Counted from the first letter of the stretch, positions 1-6,891 are shown. The stretch is 8,561 nucleotides of DNA from Armatimonadota bacterium (GCA_003542955.1 DPJP01000338.1:15202-23762), one strand, 5' to 3'. The notes: generated by a model from the sequence alone, not told the origin. Numbers and translations are program-made.

Positions 1-1
1 C

Positions 2-976
2 GAGGGCATGCCCGAGAGCGGCCCGCCGCAGTTCGCCGAGTGCGATGTCTGGATGGACCTGGGCATCGACTTCGGCCCCTGGCCACGCTTTGATACCACG
101 CCCGTCACCGAGGATGAGGAGACGATCACCCACTACACCTACAAGGGCGTGCTGATCAAGCAGCGGCGCGAGTGGGAGCTGTCGATGCCGGCCTTCCTCG
201 ACTACCCGGTCAAGGACCGCGCAACGTGGGAGGAGTACAGGCGCCGCTACGACCCGACCAGCGCGGAGCGGTTCTCCGACGGCTTCGCCGCGCGCGGACT
301 GCAGGCGCGCGAGGCCGGCCAGGTCGTCCAGCTCTCCGGCGGACGCGAGACCAGCTTCTTCGGCCACCTGCGCGAGATCATGGGCGCCGAGCAGGCCATG
401 ATGGTCATGTACGATGACCCCCGACTGGTGCACGATATCATGGACTTCCTGGCTGAGTTCATGATCGCCATCTACGAGCAGGTGATCCCGCGGTGCACGC
501 CCGATATGACATACATGTGGGAGGACATGGCCTATCACACTGCCAGCCTCATCTCCCCGGCGATGTTCCGCGAGTTCATGCTGCCGGGCTACAAGAAAGT
601 CTGCTCCGCCGTGAAGGCCATGGGCGTGCCCTTCATTGCGGTGGATAGCGACGGCTACACGGGCGAGCTGAACCCGCTGTGGCTCGAGGGCGGTGTGGAC
701 ATCATCTACCCCTTCGAGGTAGCCGCCCACAATGATGTCGTCGAGCTCCGCCGGCAGTACGGCAAGCGGCTGCGGATGATGGGCGGGCTGGACAAGCGCG
801 TGCTCGTGTGGGGCACGGAGGCGATTGATGAGGAGCTTGAGCGGAAGATACCGGTAGCGCTCGAGGGCGGGTACATCCCGACCATCGACCACTCGCTGCC
901 GCCGGATATCCCCTACGAGAACTTCTGCTACTTCTGGGAACGCAAGAAGGCGCTGTTGGGCGTTGAGGAGGGCTGA
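2..976 (+). CDS. Uroporphyrinogen-decarboxylase (URO-D) superfamily protein, 5' partial
   Basis: The frame is open to the left edge, so the gene starts off-window; the first in-frame ATG is at 8 (residue 1 below). Relatives usually have about 340-380 residues, so roughly 30-50 N-terminal residues are probably missing. Family-type features are SMPAFLDYPVKDRATWEEY (59-77), MWEDMAY (170-176), VDSDGY (212-217), a GGVDIIYPFE segment (228-237), MMGGLDKR (257-264) and GGYIPTIDHSLPPD (287-300). The family has a TIM-barrel fold and includes haem-pathway HemE and the MtaA/MtbA-type corrinoid:thiol methyltransferases. Divergent paralogues like this one are common in polysaccharide-degrading bacteria and mostly have no known function. 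The zinc motif His-x-Cys of MtaA-type enzymes is replaced here by Asp-Ser-Asp (213-215), although a histidine (295) follows downstream. Haem synthesis is unlikely given the neighbours, and I infer a methyl-transfer or sugar-related role only weakly. The family call is secure; the function is unknown. Confidence 0.88.
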   Translation, partial: EGMPESGPPQFAECDVWMDLGIDFGPWPRFDTTPVTEDEETITHYTYKGVLIKQRREWELSMPAFLDYPVKDRATWEEYRRRYDPTSAERFSDGFAARGLQAREAGQVVQLSGGRETSFFGHLREIMGAEQAMMVMYDDPRLVHDIMDFLAEFMIAIYEQVIPRCTPDMTYMWEDMAYHTASLISPAMFREFMLPGYKKVCSAVKAMGVPFIAVDSDGYTGELNPLWLEGGVDIIYPFEVAAHNDVVELRRQYGKRLRMMGGLDKRVLVWGTEAIDEELERKIPVALEGGYIPTIDHSLPPDIPYENFCYFWERKKALLGVEEG

Positions 977-978
977 AC

Positions 979-992
979 CAGCGGGGACGCTG
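979..992 (+). other. Short hairpin just after the URO-D-like gene
   Basis: CAGCG (979-983) and CGCTG (988-992) form a 5-base-pair stem closed by the loop GGGA, which fits the GNRA tetraloop pattern. It begins three bases after the stop codon. No T-run follows, so it does not look like an intrinsic terminator. A 10-base direct repeat, acgctgcgcc, lies at 987-996 and 1023-1032. Such short matches are easily produced by chance in GC-rich DNA. Any role, such as 3'-end stabilisation, is speculative. Confidence 0.2.
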
Positions 993-1040
993 CGCCTGAC
1001 GCGCGGCCGAGGCCCGCGGAACACGCTGCGCCCGAATCGA

Positions 1041-1047
1041 GAGAGGA
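1041..1047 (+). promoter_or_regulatory. Ribosome binding site for the toroid-protein gene
   Basis: GAGAGGA lies six bases before the ATG at 1054. It supports that start, which is also the one that gives an intact signal peptide. Confidence 0.7.
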
Positions 1048-1053
1048 ACCGAC

Positions 1054-2616
1054 ATGACGAAATTGCTGTGCTGTATCGCCGCCGGAGCGATCGCACTCAC
1101 CGCCGCAAACGCGGAGTTGGTCTTCACGCGCGAGGAGTTCGATGCCAAGGATGCCCGGATAGACTCCCTGCGCGATTTCGCGAACGCCTCCTCGGATGAG
1201 TTCGCCTGGGGCGAGTCATACCATCTGCGCGGCTATGTCGAGATGTACCTGGCCACACAGGACGCCGACTACCTGCGGAGGCTCGTACGGGTCTCCGATG
1301 CCATCATCGCCACCCGGCCGGACCGCCGCGCGGCAGCCGCCGGGGAGACCGCTCCCGCGACCTGGCCCATCGGCGGCAAGTACACCGTCGCCCGGCTGAC
1401 GCTCAAGGACCAGGCAGGCAATGACGCAATCGCGTTGCGCGGCATCCGCTCCGGCAGCAACAACGAGACCGTAGTCGAGGTAGTACCCGGCGAGCAGCCG
1501 GGCGCCTTCACCTTCATCCAGTCGAACGAGACCTACAAGAGCAGCAACGGCAACAATGTCACCTATCAGAACCTGAGCCTGGACCCCGCCTCAGCCCGCT
1601 ACTTCCCGCGGATGATCAACAACCCCAACAACATCGCCGACCCGAGCTTCACACGCAGCGACGAGCCCGACGCGGTCCAATCGCTGCTGCTCGTCGCCGA
1701 GGACATCCGTGCCGACAAGTCCCCGACTGATCGACTTGCCGCGGTGGCGCCGACGAAGCTCGTGCCCGATACCGTCTACTACCCCGGCTACACGGGGCCG
1801 GTCTTCTCGGCGATGACACGCTTCGCCCAGGTTGTCTATGCCGATGCGGGGCTGCGGGATGAGTTCCTCGATGACGCCAACCGGCTGCTGCGTGCCGCGC
1901 GGGAGTCGGTCGACGCCTGGGAGCCGCTCTGGCGTGACGGCCCCGCACCGGGGCAGGGCTACTACCTGTCGATAGAGAAGGGCGGGGGCCTCTGGTGGGA
2001 TGGCGTCATGGCGCCGATGAACTACCTCGGGGCGCTCGGGCAGGTGCTGCTGAACCTCCACGACTGCGTCGGCGACCAGAGGGCACTCGAGCACGCCACC
2101 GCCATCGCGAACCTGCTCAAGAGCGACTGCACCCTGCGCGACAACGGCTCCTACAGCTTCGGCTACTGGCCTGCGGTGCTGGCGACCATCTGGGTGCGTG
2201 AGAACGACCTCAGCGTGAACACTCCACACTACCCATCCATCGCTCCGCCCGACGATGTGAGCCATGGCGCCTGGAGCCTCGAGTTCGCCGTGATGTGCTA
2301 TGAGCGCGGGATCGTTTTCGACCGCACCGACATGGAGCGGCTTGCCAGAACCTTTGCTGAGAACATCTGGCGCGAGCCGGATGCCGACGGCACGCACCAC
2401 TTCGCCCTCCGTGTGGATGGCACCCGCGTCGGCAGCGCCGGCAGCGACATCGCCGGGGCGAGATGGCTGGACCTTTGCACCATCGAGCCGCGCATCTTCG
2501 AGATGAACCGGCGGGTGTGGGAGGCCAACGAGCTGCAGAAGTCCACGTACGGGCATGCGATCGGCAGCTACGGGCGGATGTACAGATGGCAGGAGGAGCT
2601 TGAGGGAGGGGAGTAG
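1054..2616 (+). CDS. Secreted protein of probable (alpha/alpha) toroid fold, uncharacterised
   Basis: The protein has 520 residues. Residues 1-20 form a signal peptide: Lys3, a hydrophobic core, then Ala-Asn-Ala before Glu21, so it is probably exported and cleaved. Residues 50-90 (WGESYHLRGYVEMYLATQD, YLRRLVRVSDAIIATR) are helical and match the paired-helix pattern of (alpha/alpha) toroid carbohydrate-active proteins. Helical repeats resume at about 245-290 (after TVYYPGYTGPVFSAM), 312-358 (LWWDGVMAPMNYLGALGQ), 365-382 and 400-440 (DDVSHGAWSLEFAV). Residues 105-205 look beta-rich and Asn/Ser-rich and appear to interrupt the helices as an insert. The Asp-Asp-x-x-His motif (400-404), Trp314-Trp315-Asp316 and Glu54 are possible active-site residues. 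Lyases, epimerases and hydrolases all share this fold, so neither reaction nor substrate can be assigned. It follows the URO-D-like gene after 77 bases on the same strand. Cys6 and Cys7 do not form a proper lipobox. Confidence 0.82.
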   Translation: MTKLLCCIAAGAIALTAANAELVFTREEFDAKDARIDSLRDFANASSDEFAWGESYHLRGYVEMYLATQDADYLRRLVRVSDAIIATRPDRRAAAAGETAPATWPIGGKYTVARLTLKDQAGNDAIALRGIRSGSNNETVVEVVPGEQPGAFTFIQSNETYKSSNGNNVTYQNLSLDPASARYFPRMINNPNNIADPSFTRSDEPDAVQSLLLVAEDIRADKSPTDRLAAVAPTKLVPDTVYYPGYTGPVFSAMTRFAQVVYADAGLRDEFLDDANRLLRAARESVDAWEPLWRDGPAPGQGYYLSIEKGGGLWWDGVMAPMNYLGALGQVLLNLHDCVGDQRALEHATAIANLLKSDCTLRDNGSYSFGYWPAVLATIWVRENDLSVNTPHYPSIAPPDDVSHGAWSLEFAVMCYERGIVFDRTDMERLARTFAENIWREPDADGTHHFALRVDGTRVGSAGSDIAGARWLDLCTIEPRIFEMNRRVWEANELQKSTYGHAIGSYGRMYRWQEELEGGE

Positions 2617-2622
2617 CCACTC

Positions 2623-2697
2623 GGGGACTGCCACCAACTCCGCCATGCCGCCTTGGCCAGAGCCCCCCACTATCAGTCGGAGTTGGTCGCTGTCCCC
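2623..2697 (+). repeat. Long imperfect palindrome A, REP/BIME-like hairpin element
   Basis: The left arm is 2623-2642 and the right arm 2678-2697, 20 bases each around a 35-base loop. Read against each other, 18 of 20 positions pair; the exceptions are T-T at arm position 7 and C-C at position 10. The arm starts ggggactgccacc and the element is preceded by actc. A partner with the same geometry in opposite orientation lies at 2724-2798. No T-run follows the right arm, so a simple intrinsic terminator is unlikely. The size, bulged stem and paired arrangement recall REP/BIME elements mobilised by Y1-type (RAYT) transposases, but no transposase is in the window. The structure is seen directly; membership in a mobile family is inferred. 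Confidence 0.85.
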
Positions 2698-2698
2698 A

Positions 2699-2713
2699 AT
2701 GCCGTGTTGGCAT
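2699..2713 (+). other. Small perfect hairpin between the two palindromes
   Basis: ATGCC (2699-2703) and GGCAT (2709-2713) pair perfectly around the loop GTGTT. It fills more than half of the 26-base spacer separating palindromes A and B, so the region can fold as three hairpins in a row. This could be a conserved linker of the repeat pair or a chance match. Confidence 0.35.
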
Positions 2714-2723
2714 GAGAGGACTC

Positions 2724-2798
2724 GGGGACAGGGACCCATTGCGTTGCGGCGTGACTGGGCTCCGGTTCGCACGGTCGGCGCAATGGGTGCCAGTCCCC
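2724..2798 (-). repeat. Long imperfect palindrome B, inverted copy of the same hairpin family
   Basis: The arms are 2724-2743 and 2779-2798, 20 bases each, with a 35-base loop as in element A. Eighteen of 20 arm positions pair, with A-A at position 7 and G-G at position 10. On the opposite strand these become T-T and C-C, exactly as in element A, so B is an inverted copy; this is why the minus strand is given. Compared in that orientation, the arms match A at 16 of 20 positions. The four differences (positions 9, 14, 16, 18) are each balanced by a complementary change in the other arm. The loops share almost nothing. The right arm ends five bases before the Shine-Dalgarno sequence of the DUF3604 gene. 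Confidence 0.85.
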
Positions 2799-2803
2799 TT
2801 GTC

Positions 2804-2810
2804 AAAGGAG
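2804..2810 (+). promoter_or_regulatory. Ribosome binding site that fixes the DUF3604 gene start
   Basis: AAAGGAG lies six bases before the ATG at 2817. It decides against the in-frame ATG at 2712, which has no comparable site and would place coding sequence across palindrome B. Confidence 0.8.
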
Positions 2811-2816
2811 CTGACT

Positions 2817-4979
2817 ATGTCTCAACCACAGTACCCACTCGACTTCCAGGTTGATTTCGAGCCCACGCTGGGTGAGAAGATCACCGGGAAGAACAACCGC
2901 ATCGAGGTGGTATCCGGGACGGCCGGCACCTGGCTGTTGCGCCTGCGGGTGCTCGAGAAGCGCATCGAGCCGGGCACGCAGATACTCTGGGAGCGCTACA
3001 ACATCCAGCTTGCCCACAGCCTCCAGACCGCCGACGCACAGCGGCGCGACTACGTGACCGCCGAGCGCACCGGCAATGCCCCCATCGAGGTCGATCACTC
3101 CGGGGAAAAGGCGATCACCCTGACGGTGAGGGACACTCCGCTGCTCAAGGGCGATGAGGTCATCGTTCGCATCGGTGACAGGCGCGAGGGCTCCGTCGGC
3201 AGCGAGGTGTTCTGGACGGCGACGCGCGGGCGGTTCGCGCTCACACTCATCGAGGGCGATGAGCGGCGCTCCGCCGCGCCCGATGTCATCGTTGACAACG
3301 TCCACCACCCTCGGCCTGCCTGCATCCGCCTCCTGGGGCCAAGCGTGGCCATGCCCGGCGAGCATTTCCATCTGAGCCTGGTCATCTTCGACCGCAACCG
3401 TAACGTGATCGAGGACTTCCACGGCAGCCTCGAGCTGGATTACCCGCACGGCTCAACGGGTCTGCCCGGCATTGTGCATTTCGGCCCTGCCGATCGCGGC
3501 GCGAAGGTCCTCAGCCACGTCACCCTGTCAGCCCCCGGCGTCTACCGCATCCGGGCGAGACTGACGGGTGGAGACCTGGTCGGCGCATCGAATCCGATCG
3601 TGTGCCACGAGCAGCCCGCCGTCCACATCTACTGGGGCGACCTGCATGCCCATGGCTGGGGCGACTGCTCGATGCTGCTCATGCATGACCGTACTGAGAA
3701 GATGGAGCCTGCGGACCGCCACCGGCAGGGGCGCCTCTACGGGCGCTTCGACTATGGCGCCCCCGGCGCGATGGCCATGACCAACGAGCAGGCCGAGCGT
3801 CAGGAGACCTGGCAGGCCTACCTCGATGCCTTCGACCGGCATGATGAGCCCGGCCGGTACGTCCCCTTTATGGCGATGGAGATGCATCCGGGGCCCGACG
3901 GTGACCGCACGCTTATCTTCCGCGAGAAAACCGGCATCCCCATCGACATGCGCGAACCGACGTGGCGGGTGTACGAGCAGTACGGCAACCGGGATGACGC
4001 GATGCTGGAGGTCCACATCGGCGGTGCGCCGCCCTACTACGAAGGCTTCCGGCCTGAGAATGAGCAGTTGGTCGAGGTCTGCAGCGCATTTGCCAACGCT
4101 GAATGGCTGATGCAGAAGTGCCTGCGGGAGGGCTTCCGCTTTGCCGTCACCGGCGCAAGCGATCTGCACGTCGGGCTGATGGGGGCTCCGCGGGCCGTCG
4201 AGCCCTTCCGCGGACGCTTCGGGAGCAACATGGGCTTCAATGCGCGCGACAGCGGCCACGGCTCCGGCCCGGTCGGGGCCATCATGGCGCCAGAACTCAC
4301 CCGCGAGGCGCTCTGGGCAAGCCTGCGCGAGCGTCACACCTACGCGACCAGCGGTGACCGCATCTTCGTCTCCCTGGATGCCGGCGGCCACACGATGGGA
4401 GACATTGCCGAACTCCCGGAGCGCTTCGACATCGACCTCACCGTCCACGGCCAGGACACCATCGAGCGGATCGATCTGATCGTCGGGGAGTACCTGGCAG
4501 TGAGCCTGTCGCCGAATATGATGGACGCGCAGTGGCACATTGACTTCGACCGCGCTACAATGCCGCCGGGCACGTGGTTCTACTTCCGGGTAAAGCAGGC
4601 CAACAACGAGTGGGCGTGGACCGCGCCGGTGTGGTTCGCCGATGGCGAGACCCGGGGGGATGCGGCCCGCGAGTGGCCAGCGTGGAACCACACGCAGGCG
4701 CCGGCTCCCGATCGCGGCGCCAAGATCGAGCAACACCTCGCCGACCTCGAAGCTTACCTCGAGCGCGAAGGCGACCGGGAACACTTCGGCGAAATCACGC
4801 CCATCGGCATCGTCAGCGAATCGGTCGGCGCCGCGGCGCGCTTCATCTCAATGAGCACGAAGCACGGCTATCCGGTCACGATCCGCTGGTTCTACGAGTT
4901 CGAGATACCCAAACTGCGCGTGGATTGGGGCTACGACTTCTTCGGTCCGATTGACTGCTGGCGGGGGCCCACGGGGTAG
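2817..4979 (+). CDS. DUF3604 / PHP-like predicted metallohydrolase with extra N- and C-terminal regions
   Basis: The protein has 720 residues and starts MSQPQYPLDF. There is no signal peptide or membrane segment, so it is probably cytoplasmic. Residues 1-265 are beta-rich. The part at about 175-265 (AMPGEHFHLSLVIFDRNRNV, then GVYRIRARL) looks like an Ig-type or Gal-binding-like sandwich. The DUF3604 core follows: YWGDLHAHG (272-280) with a PHP-type His-x-His (277, 279), EMHPGPDGDRTLIF (355-368), TGASDLHVG (445-453), HTYATSGDRIFVSLD (507-521) and WAWTAPVWF (599-607). PHP-superfamily proteins use clustered His and Asp residues to bind metals for phosphoester or related hydrolysis, but DUF3604 members have no established substrate. 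The usual domain ends near the APVWF strand. About 110 further residues follow, including an acidic/basic helix (637-656) and an aromatic-rich end (WFYEFEIPKLRVDWGYDFF, 691-709). The gene lies between a secreted toroid protein and a glycosidase, which suggests carbohydrate metabolism (inference). Confidence 0.87.
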   Translation: MSQPQYPLDFQVDFEPTLGEKITGKNNRIEVVSGTAGTWLLRLRVLEKRIEPGTQILWERYNIQLAHSLQTADAQRRDYVTAERTGNAPIEVDHSGEKAITLTVRDTPLLKGDEVIVRIGDRREGSVGSEVFWTATRGRFALTLIEGDERRSAAPDVIVDNVHHPRPACIRLLGPSVAMPGEHFHLSLVIFDRNRNVIEDFHGSLELDYPHGSTGLPGIVHFGPADRGAKVLSHVTLSAPGVYRIRARLTGGDLVGASNPIVCHEQPAVHIYWGDLHAHGWGDCSMLLMHDRTEKMEPADRHRQGRLYGRFDYGAPGAMAMTNEQAERQETWQAYLDAFDRHDEPGRYVPFMAMEMHPGPDGDRTLIFREKTGIPIDMREPTWRVYEQYGNRDDAMLEVHIGGAPPYYEGFRPENEQLVEVCSAFANAEWLMQKCLREGFRFAVTGASDLHVGLMGAPRAVEPFRGRFGSNMGFNARDSGHGSGPVGAIMAPELTREALWASLRERHTYATSGDRIFVSLDAGGHTMGDIAELPERFDIDLTVHGQDTIERIDLIVGEYLAVSLSPNMMDAQWHIDFDRATMPPGTWFYFRVKQANNEWAWTAPVWFADGETRGDAAREWPAWNHTQAPAPDRGAKIEQHLADLEAYLEREGDREHFGEITPIGIVSESVGAAARFISMSTKHGYPVTIRWFYEFEIPKLRVDWGYDFFGPIDCWRGPTG

Positions 4980-4981
4980 GT

Positions 4982-4997
4982 CGGCCATTTGTGGCCG
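4982..4997 (+). other. Short hairpin after the DUF3604 gene
   Basis: CGGCCA (4982-4987) and TGGCCG (4992-4997) form a perfect 6-base-pair stem with loop TTTG, starting three bases after the stop codon. There is no T-run behind it. A 10-base palindrome, cgaccggtcg (5015-5024), lies further along the same 74-base gap. Neither is strong enough to call a terminator or operator. Confidence 0.25.
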
Positions 4998-5039
4998 GCA
5001 CATCCCCGCTCGGCCGACCGGTCGCTTGTTCGCGCATTC

Positions 5040-5045
5040 AGGAGG
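5040..5045 (+). promoter_or_regulatory. Ribosome binding site that fixes the apiosidase-like gene start
   Basis: AGGAGG is eight bases before the ATG at 5054. The in-frame ATG at 4991 sits in the hairpin loop of the previous gene's 3' region and has no such site. The 21 residues it would add (MAGTSPLGRP and on) are neither signal-like nor family-like. Confidence 0.82.
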
Positions 5046-5053
5046 CGACACTG

Positions 5054-6661
5054 ATGAAGCTCTACGGATTCACCAACTGCGTTCTGGAGACGCCCCTCCA
5101 GACCGGGCGGGCCTACCAGGACCCGTTCAATGACATCACCCTCGACGCGGTGATCACCGATCCCACCGGCGCCGAGCGGCGCGTGCCGGGCTTCTGGGCC
5201 GGTGAGAACCAGTGGCGCCTGCGGTACTCCTCCGCACTCCCCGGCCTTCACCACGTGCGCACGGTCTGCTCCGACGGGAGCGACACCGACCTGCACGGAC
5301 GCGAGTACCAGATCGACCTGGCCCCATACGAGGGCAGCAATCCGCTCTATCTGCACGGGGGCCTGCGCATCTCGGATGACCGCCGCACGCTCGAGCACGC
5401 CGACGGCACGCCGTTCTTCTGGCTGGGTGATACGTGGTGGCTGGGGCTGAGCAAGCGGCTGCAGTGGCCTGACGAGTTTCGCCAGTTGGCCGCGGACCGC
5501 GTCGCCAAGGGCTTCTCGGTGATCCAGATCGTCGCCGGCGTCTACCCGGATATGCCATACGGCGACCCGCGCGGTGAGAACGAGGCCGGCATGCCGTGGG
5601 ATATCGACTACCGGAGCATCAATCCTGACTACTTCAATATGGCCGACCTGCGCATCGCCGCGCTCGCCAACAGCGGGCTGCTGCCGTGTGTGGTCGGGGC
5701 GTGGGCCTATCACCTCAAGTGGATGGGTGTACAGAAGATGAAGGACCACTGGCGCAACCTGGTCGCCCGCTGGGGCGCCTACCCGACCGTGTGGTGCCTG
5801 GCGGGCGAAGGCGCCATGCCGTACTACCTCAGCGAGACGCGCGACGACGACATTCGCATGCAGCGGGAGGGCTGGACGGAGATCGGGCGATACGTGCGAG
5901 AGATTGACCCCTTCGCACGCCCCGTGACCATCCACCCGACCAATATCGGACGCGACCAGGTGACCGACGACTCCGTGCTCGATCTCAACATGCTCCAGAC
6001 CGGCCACGGCGACCAGGACAGCATCCCGAACACGATCAGGAGCATTGTGAGTTCGTATGACCGCGAGCCGACGATGCCGGTCTTCAACAGCGAGGTCTGC
6101 TATGAGGGCATCATCGGGGCCTCGGGTGCGCGCATTCAGCGCTTCATGTTCTATACGTGCATGCTCTCCGGCGCTTGCGGGCACACCTACGGCGCCAACG
6201 GCATCTGGCAGTTCAACCGCGCCGGCGACCCGTACGGTGCCTCGCCGAGCGGCTGGGCGTGGGGCGGCGACCCATGGGACATCTGCATGCGCTATCCCGG
6301 CTCGGCGCAGTTGGGTCTGGGTAAGCGGCTGTTCGAGCGCTATGACTGGTGGCGGATGAGGCCCTGCCCGGACCGCATCGAGCCGCGATGGGCGGAGGAC
6401 AACTACCGGGCCTCCTACGCCGCGGGAGTGCCGGGACAGGTGCTGATCTGCTACCTCCCGCACGGTTGGCCCGCCACGGTGCACGGCCTGGATGCTAACG
6501 CTTCGCTCCGGGCGTACCTCTTCAATCCGGTCGATGGGGAGCAGATCGACATCGCCGAGATCACCCCCTCCGCCGACGGTGACTGGGAGACGCCGAAGCC
6601 CCCGGTCCGCGGCGACTGGGTGCTGGTGGTGGAGGAAGCGGCGGGCGAAGCCGCGACCTGA
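5054..6661 (+). CDS. Apiosidase-like glycoside hydrolase (DUF5060 + DUF4038)
   Basis: The protein has 535 residues and no signal peptide, so it is probably cytoplasmic. Residues 8-92 match an N-terminal DUF5060-type beta-sandwich (YQDPFNDITLDAVITDPTG, RRVPGFWAGENQWRLRY). Residues 97-440 match the DUF4038 apiosidase-like TIM barrel, with the entry motif GTPFFWLGDTWWLGLS (118-133). Glu252 in WCLAGEGA (247-254) is the probable acid/base. Glu347 in FNSEVCYEG (344-352) is the probable nucleophile. HPTN (294-297) and the Trp-rich stretch 385-433 are other family-type features. Residues 440-530 (ASYAAGVPGQVLICYLPH, LRAYLFNPVDGEQI) form the usual C-terminal sandwich. A characterised relative is the GH140 apiosidase acting on rhamnogalacturonan II side chains. 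Most DUF4038 proteins have unknown substrates, so apiose is not claimed. It follows the DUF3604 gene after 74 bases and is probably co-transcribed with it. Without an export signal it would act on imported oligosaccharides. Confidence 0.9.
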   Translation: MKLYGFTNCVLETPLQTGRAYQDPFNDITLDAVITDPTGAERRVPGFWAGENQWRLRYSSALPGLHHVRTVCSDGSDTDLHGREYQIDLAPYEGSNPLYLHGGLRISDDRRTLEHADGTPFFWLGDTWWLGLSKRLQWPDEFRQLAADRVAKGFSVIQIVAGVYPDMPYGDPRGENEAGMPWDIDYRSINPDYFNMADLRIAALANSGLLPCVVGAWAYHLKWMGVQKMKDHWRNLVARWGAYPTVWCLAGEGAMPYYLSETRDDDIRMQREGWTEIGRYVREIDPFARPVTIHPTNIGRDQVTDDSVLDLNMLQTGHGDQDSIPNTIRSIVSSYDREPTMPVFNSEVCYEGIIGASGARIQRFMFYTCMLSGACGHTYGANGIWQFNRAGDPYGASPSGWAWGGDPWDICMRYPGSAQLGLGKRLFERYDWWRMRPCPDRIEPRWAEDNYRASYAAGVPGQVLICYLPHGWPATVHGLDANASLRAYLFNPVDGEQIDIAEITPSADGDWETPKPPVRGDWVLVVEEAAGEAAT

Positions 6662-6854
6662 AGAGTTGGAGCCGGACATGGGCACTTCTGCTCGGACGAG
6701 CGGGCATCTGGCCGCGAGGTCTGCATAAACCAATGGTCGGGGCTGTTGTTCCGGCACGTGCGCGGCGAGCGTTCTCGGGCTCATCACCGGACGTCCGAAG
6801 CGTCGTCCGATGCTGTGACTGAGAGCATCCAGACGCGCTCTGACCGGGCCACGC

Positions 6855-6891
6855 GCAGGTGCGGGCATGCAGGTCTCCCCGCCGCGCCTGC
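6855..6891 (+). promoter_or_regulatory. Possible leader hairpin upstream of the last gene
   Basis: Bases 6855-6864 (gcaggtgcgg) pair with 6882-6891 (ccgcgcctgc) in a 10-pair stem with one G-T wobble and a 17-base loop. It lies 44 bases before the ATG at 6935 and is followed by acaactgtaa. It could be part of an mRNA leader or an operator. No known riboswitch or regulator site is recognised, and chance pairing is possible at this GC content. Confidence 0.3.

Noticed and set aside
1054..1074. Lipoprotein signal in the toroid protein (Cys6/Cys7)
   Set aside because: The cysteines come before the hydrophobic core, not after it, and there is no Leu-Ala-Gly-Cys-like box. A normal Ala-x-Ala cleavage site follows at residue 20.
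2623..2798. Integron attC sites
   Set aside because: The size and bulged stem are similar, but the RYYYAAC / GTTRRRY core sites are absent from both elements, and no integrase or cassette structure is present.
2623..2798. Pair of rho-independent terminators
   Set aside because: Neither right arm is followed by a T-run (aatgcc after A, ttgtcaaag after B), and the 35-base loops are too long for typical terminators.
1591..2805. Open frame of 404 codons on the minus strand
   Set aside because: It is antisense to the toroid-protein gene and runs through both palindromes. It has no recognisable motif and low-complexity composition.
2712..2816. Longer N-terminus for the DUF3604 protein from the ATG at 2712
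   Set aside because: There is no ribosome binding site, the added residues resemble no signal peptide or domain, and they would be encoded by palindrome B. The ATG at 2817 has AAAGGAG at ideal spacing.
3528..4784. Open frame of 418 codons on the minus strand
   Set aside because: It is a shadow of the DUF3604 gene, whose + frame contains the conserved motifs.
4991..5053. Longer N-terminus for the apiosidase-like protein from the ATG at 4991
   Set aside because: The ATG at 5054 has AGGAGG eight bases upstream. The extra 21 residues look like translated spacer.
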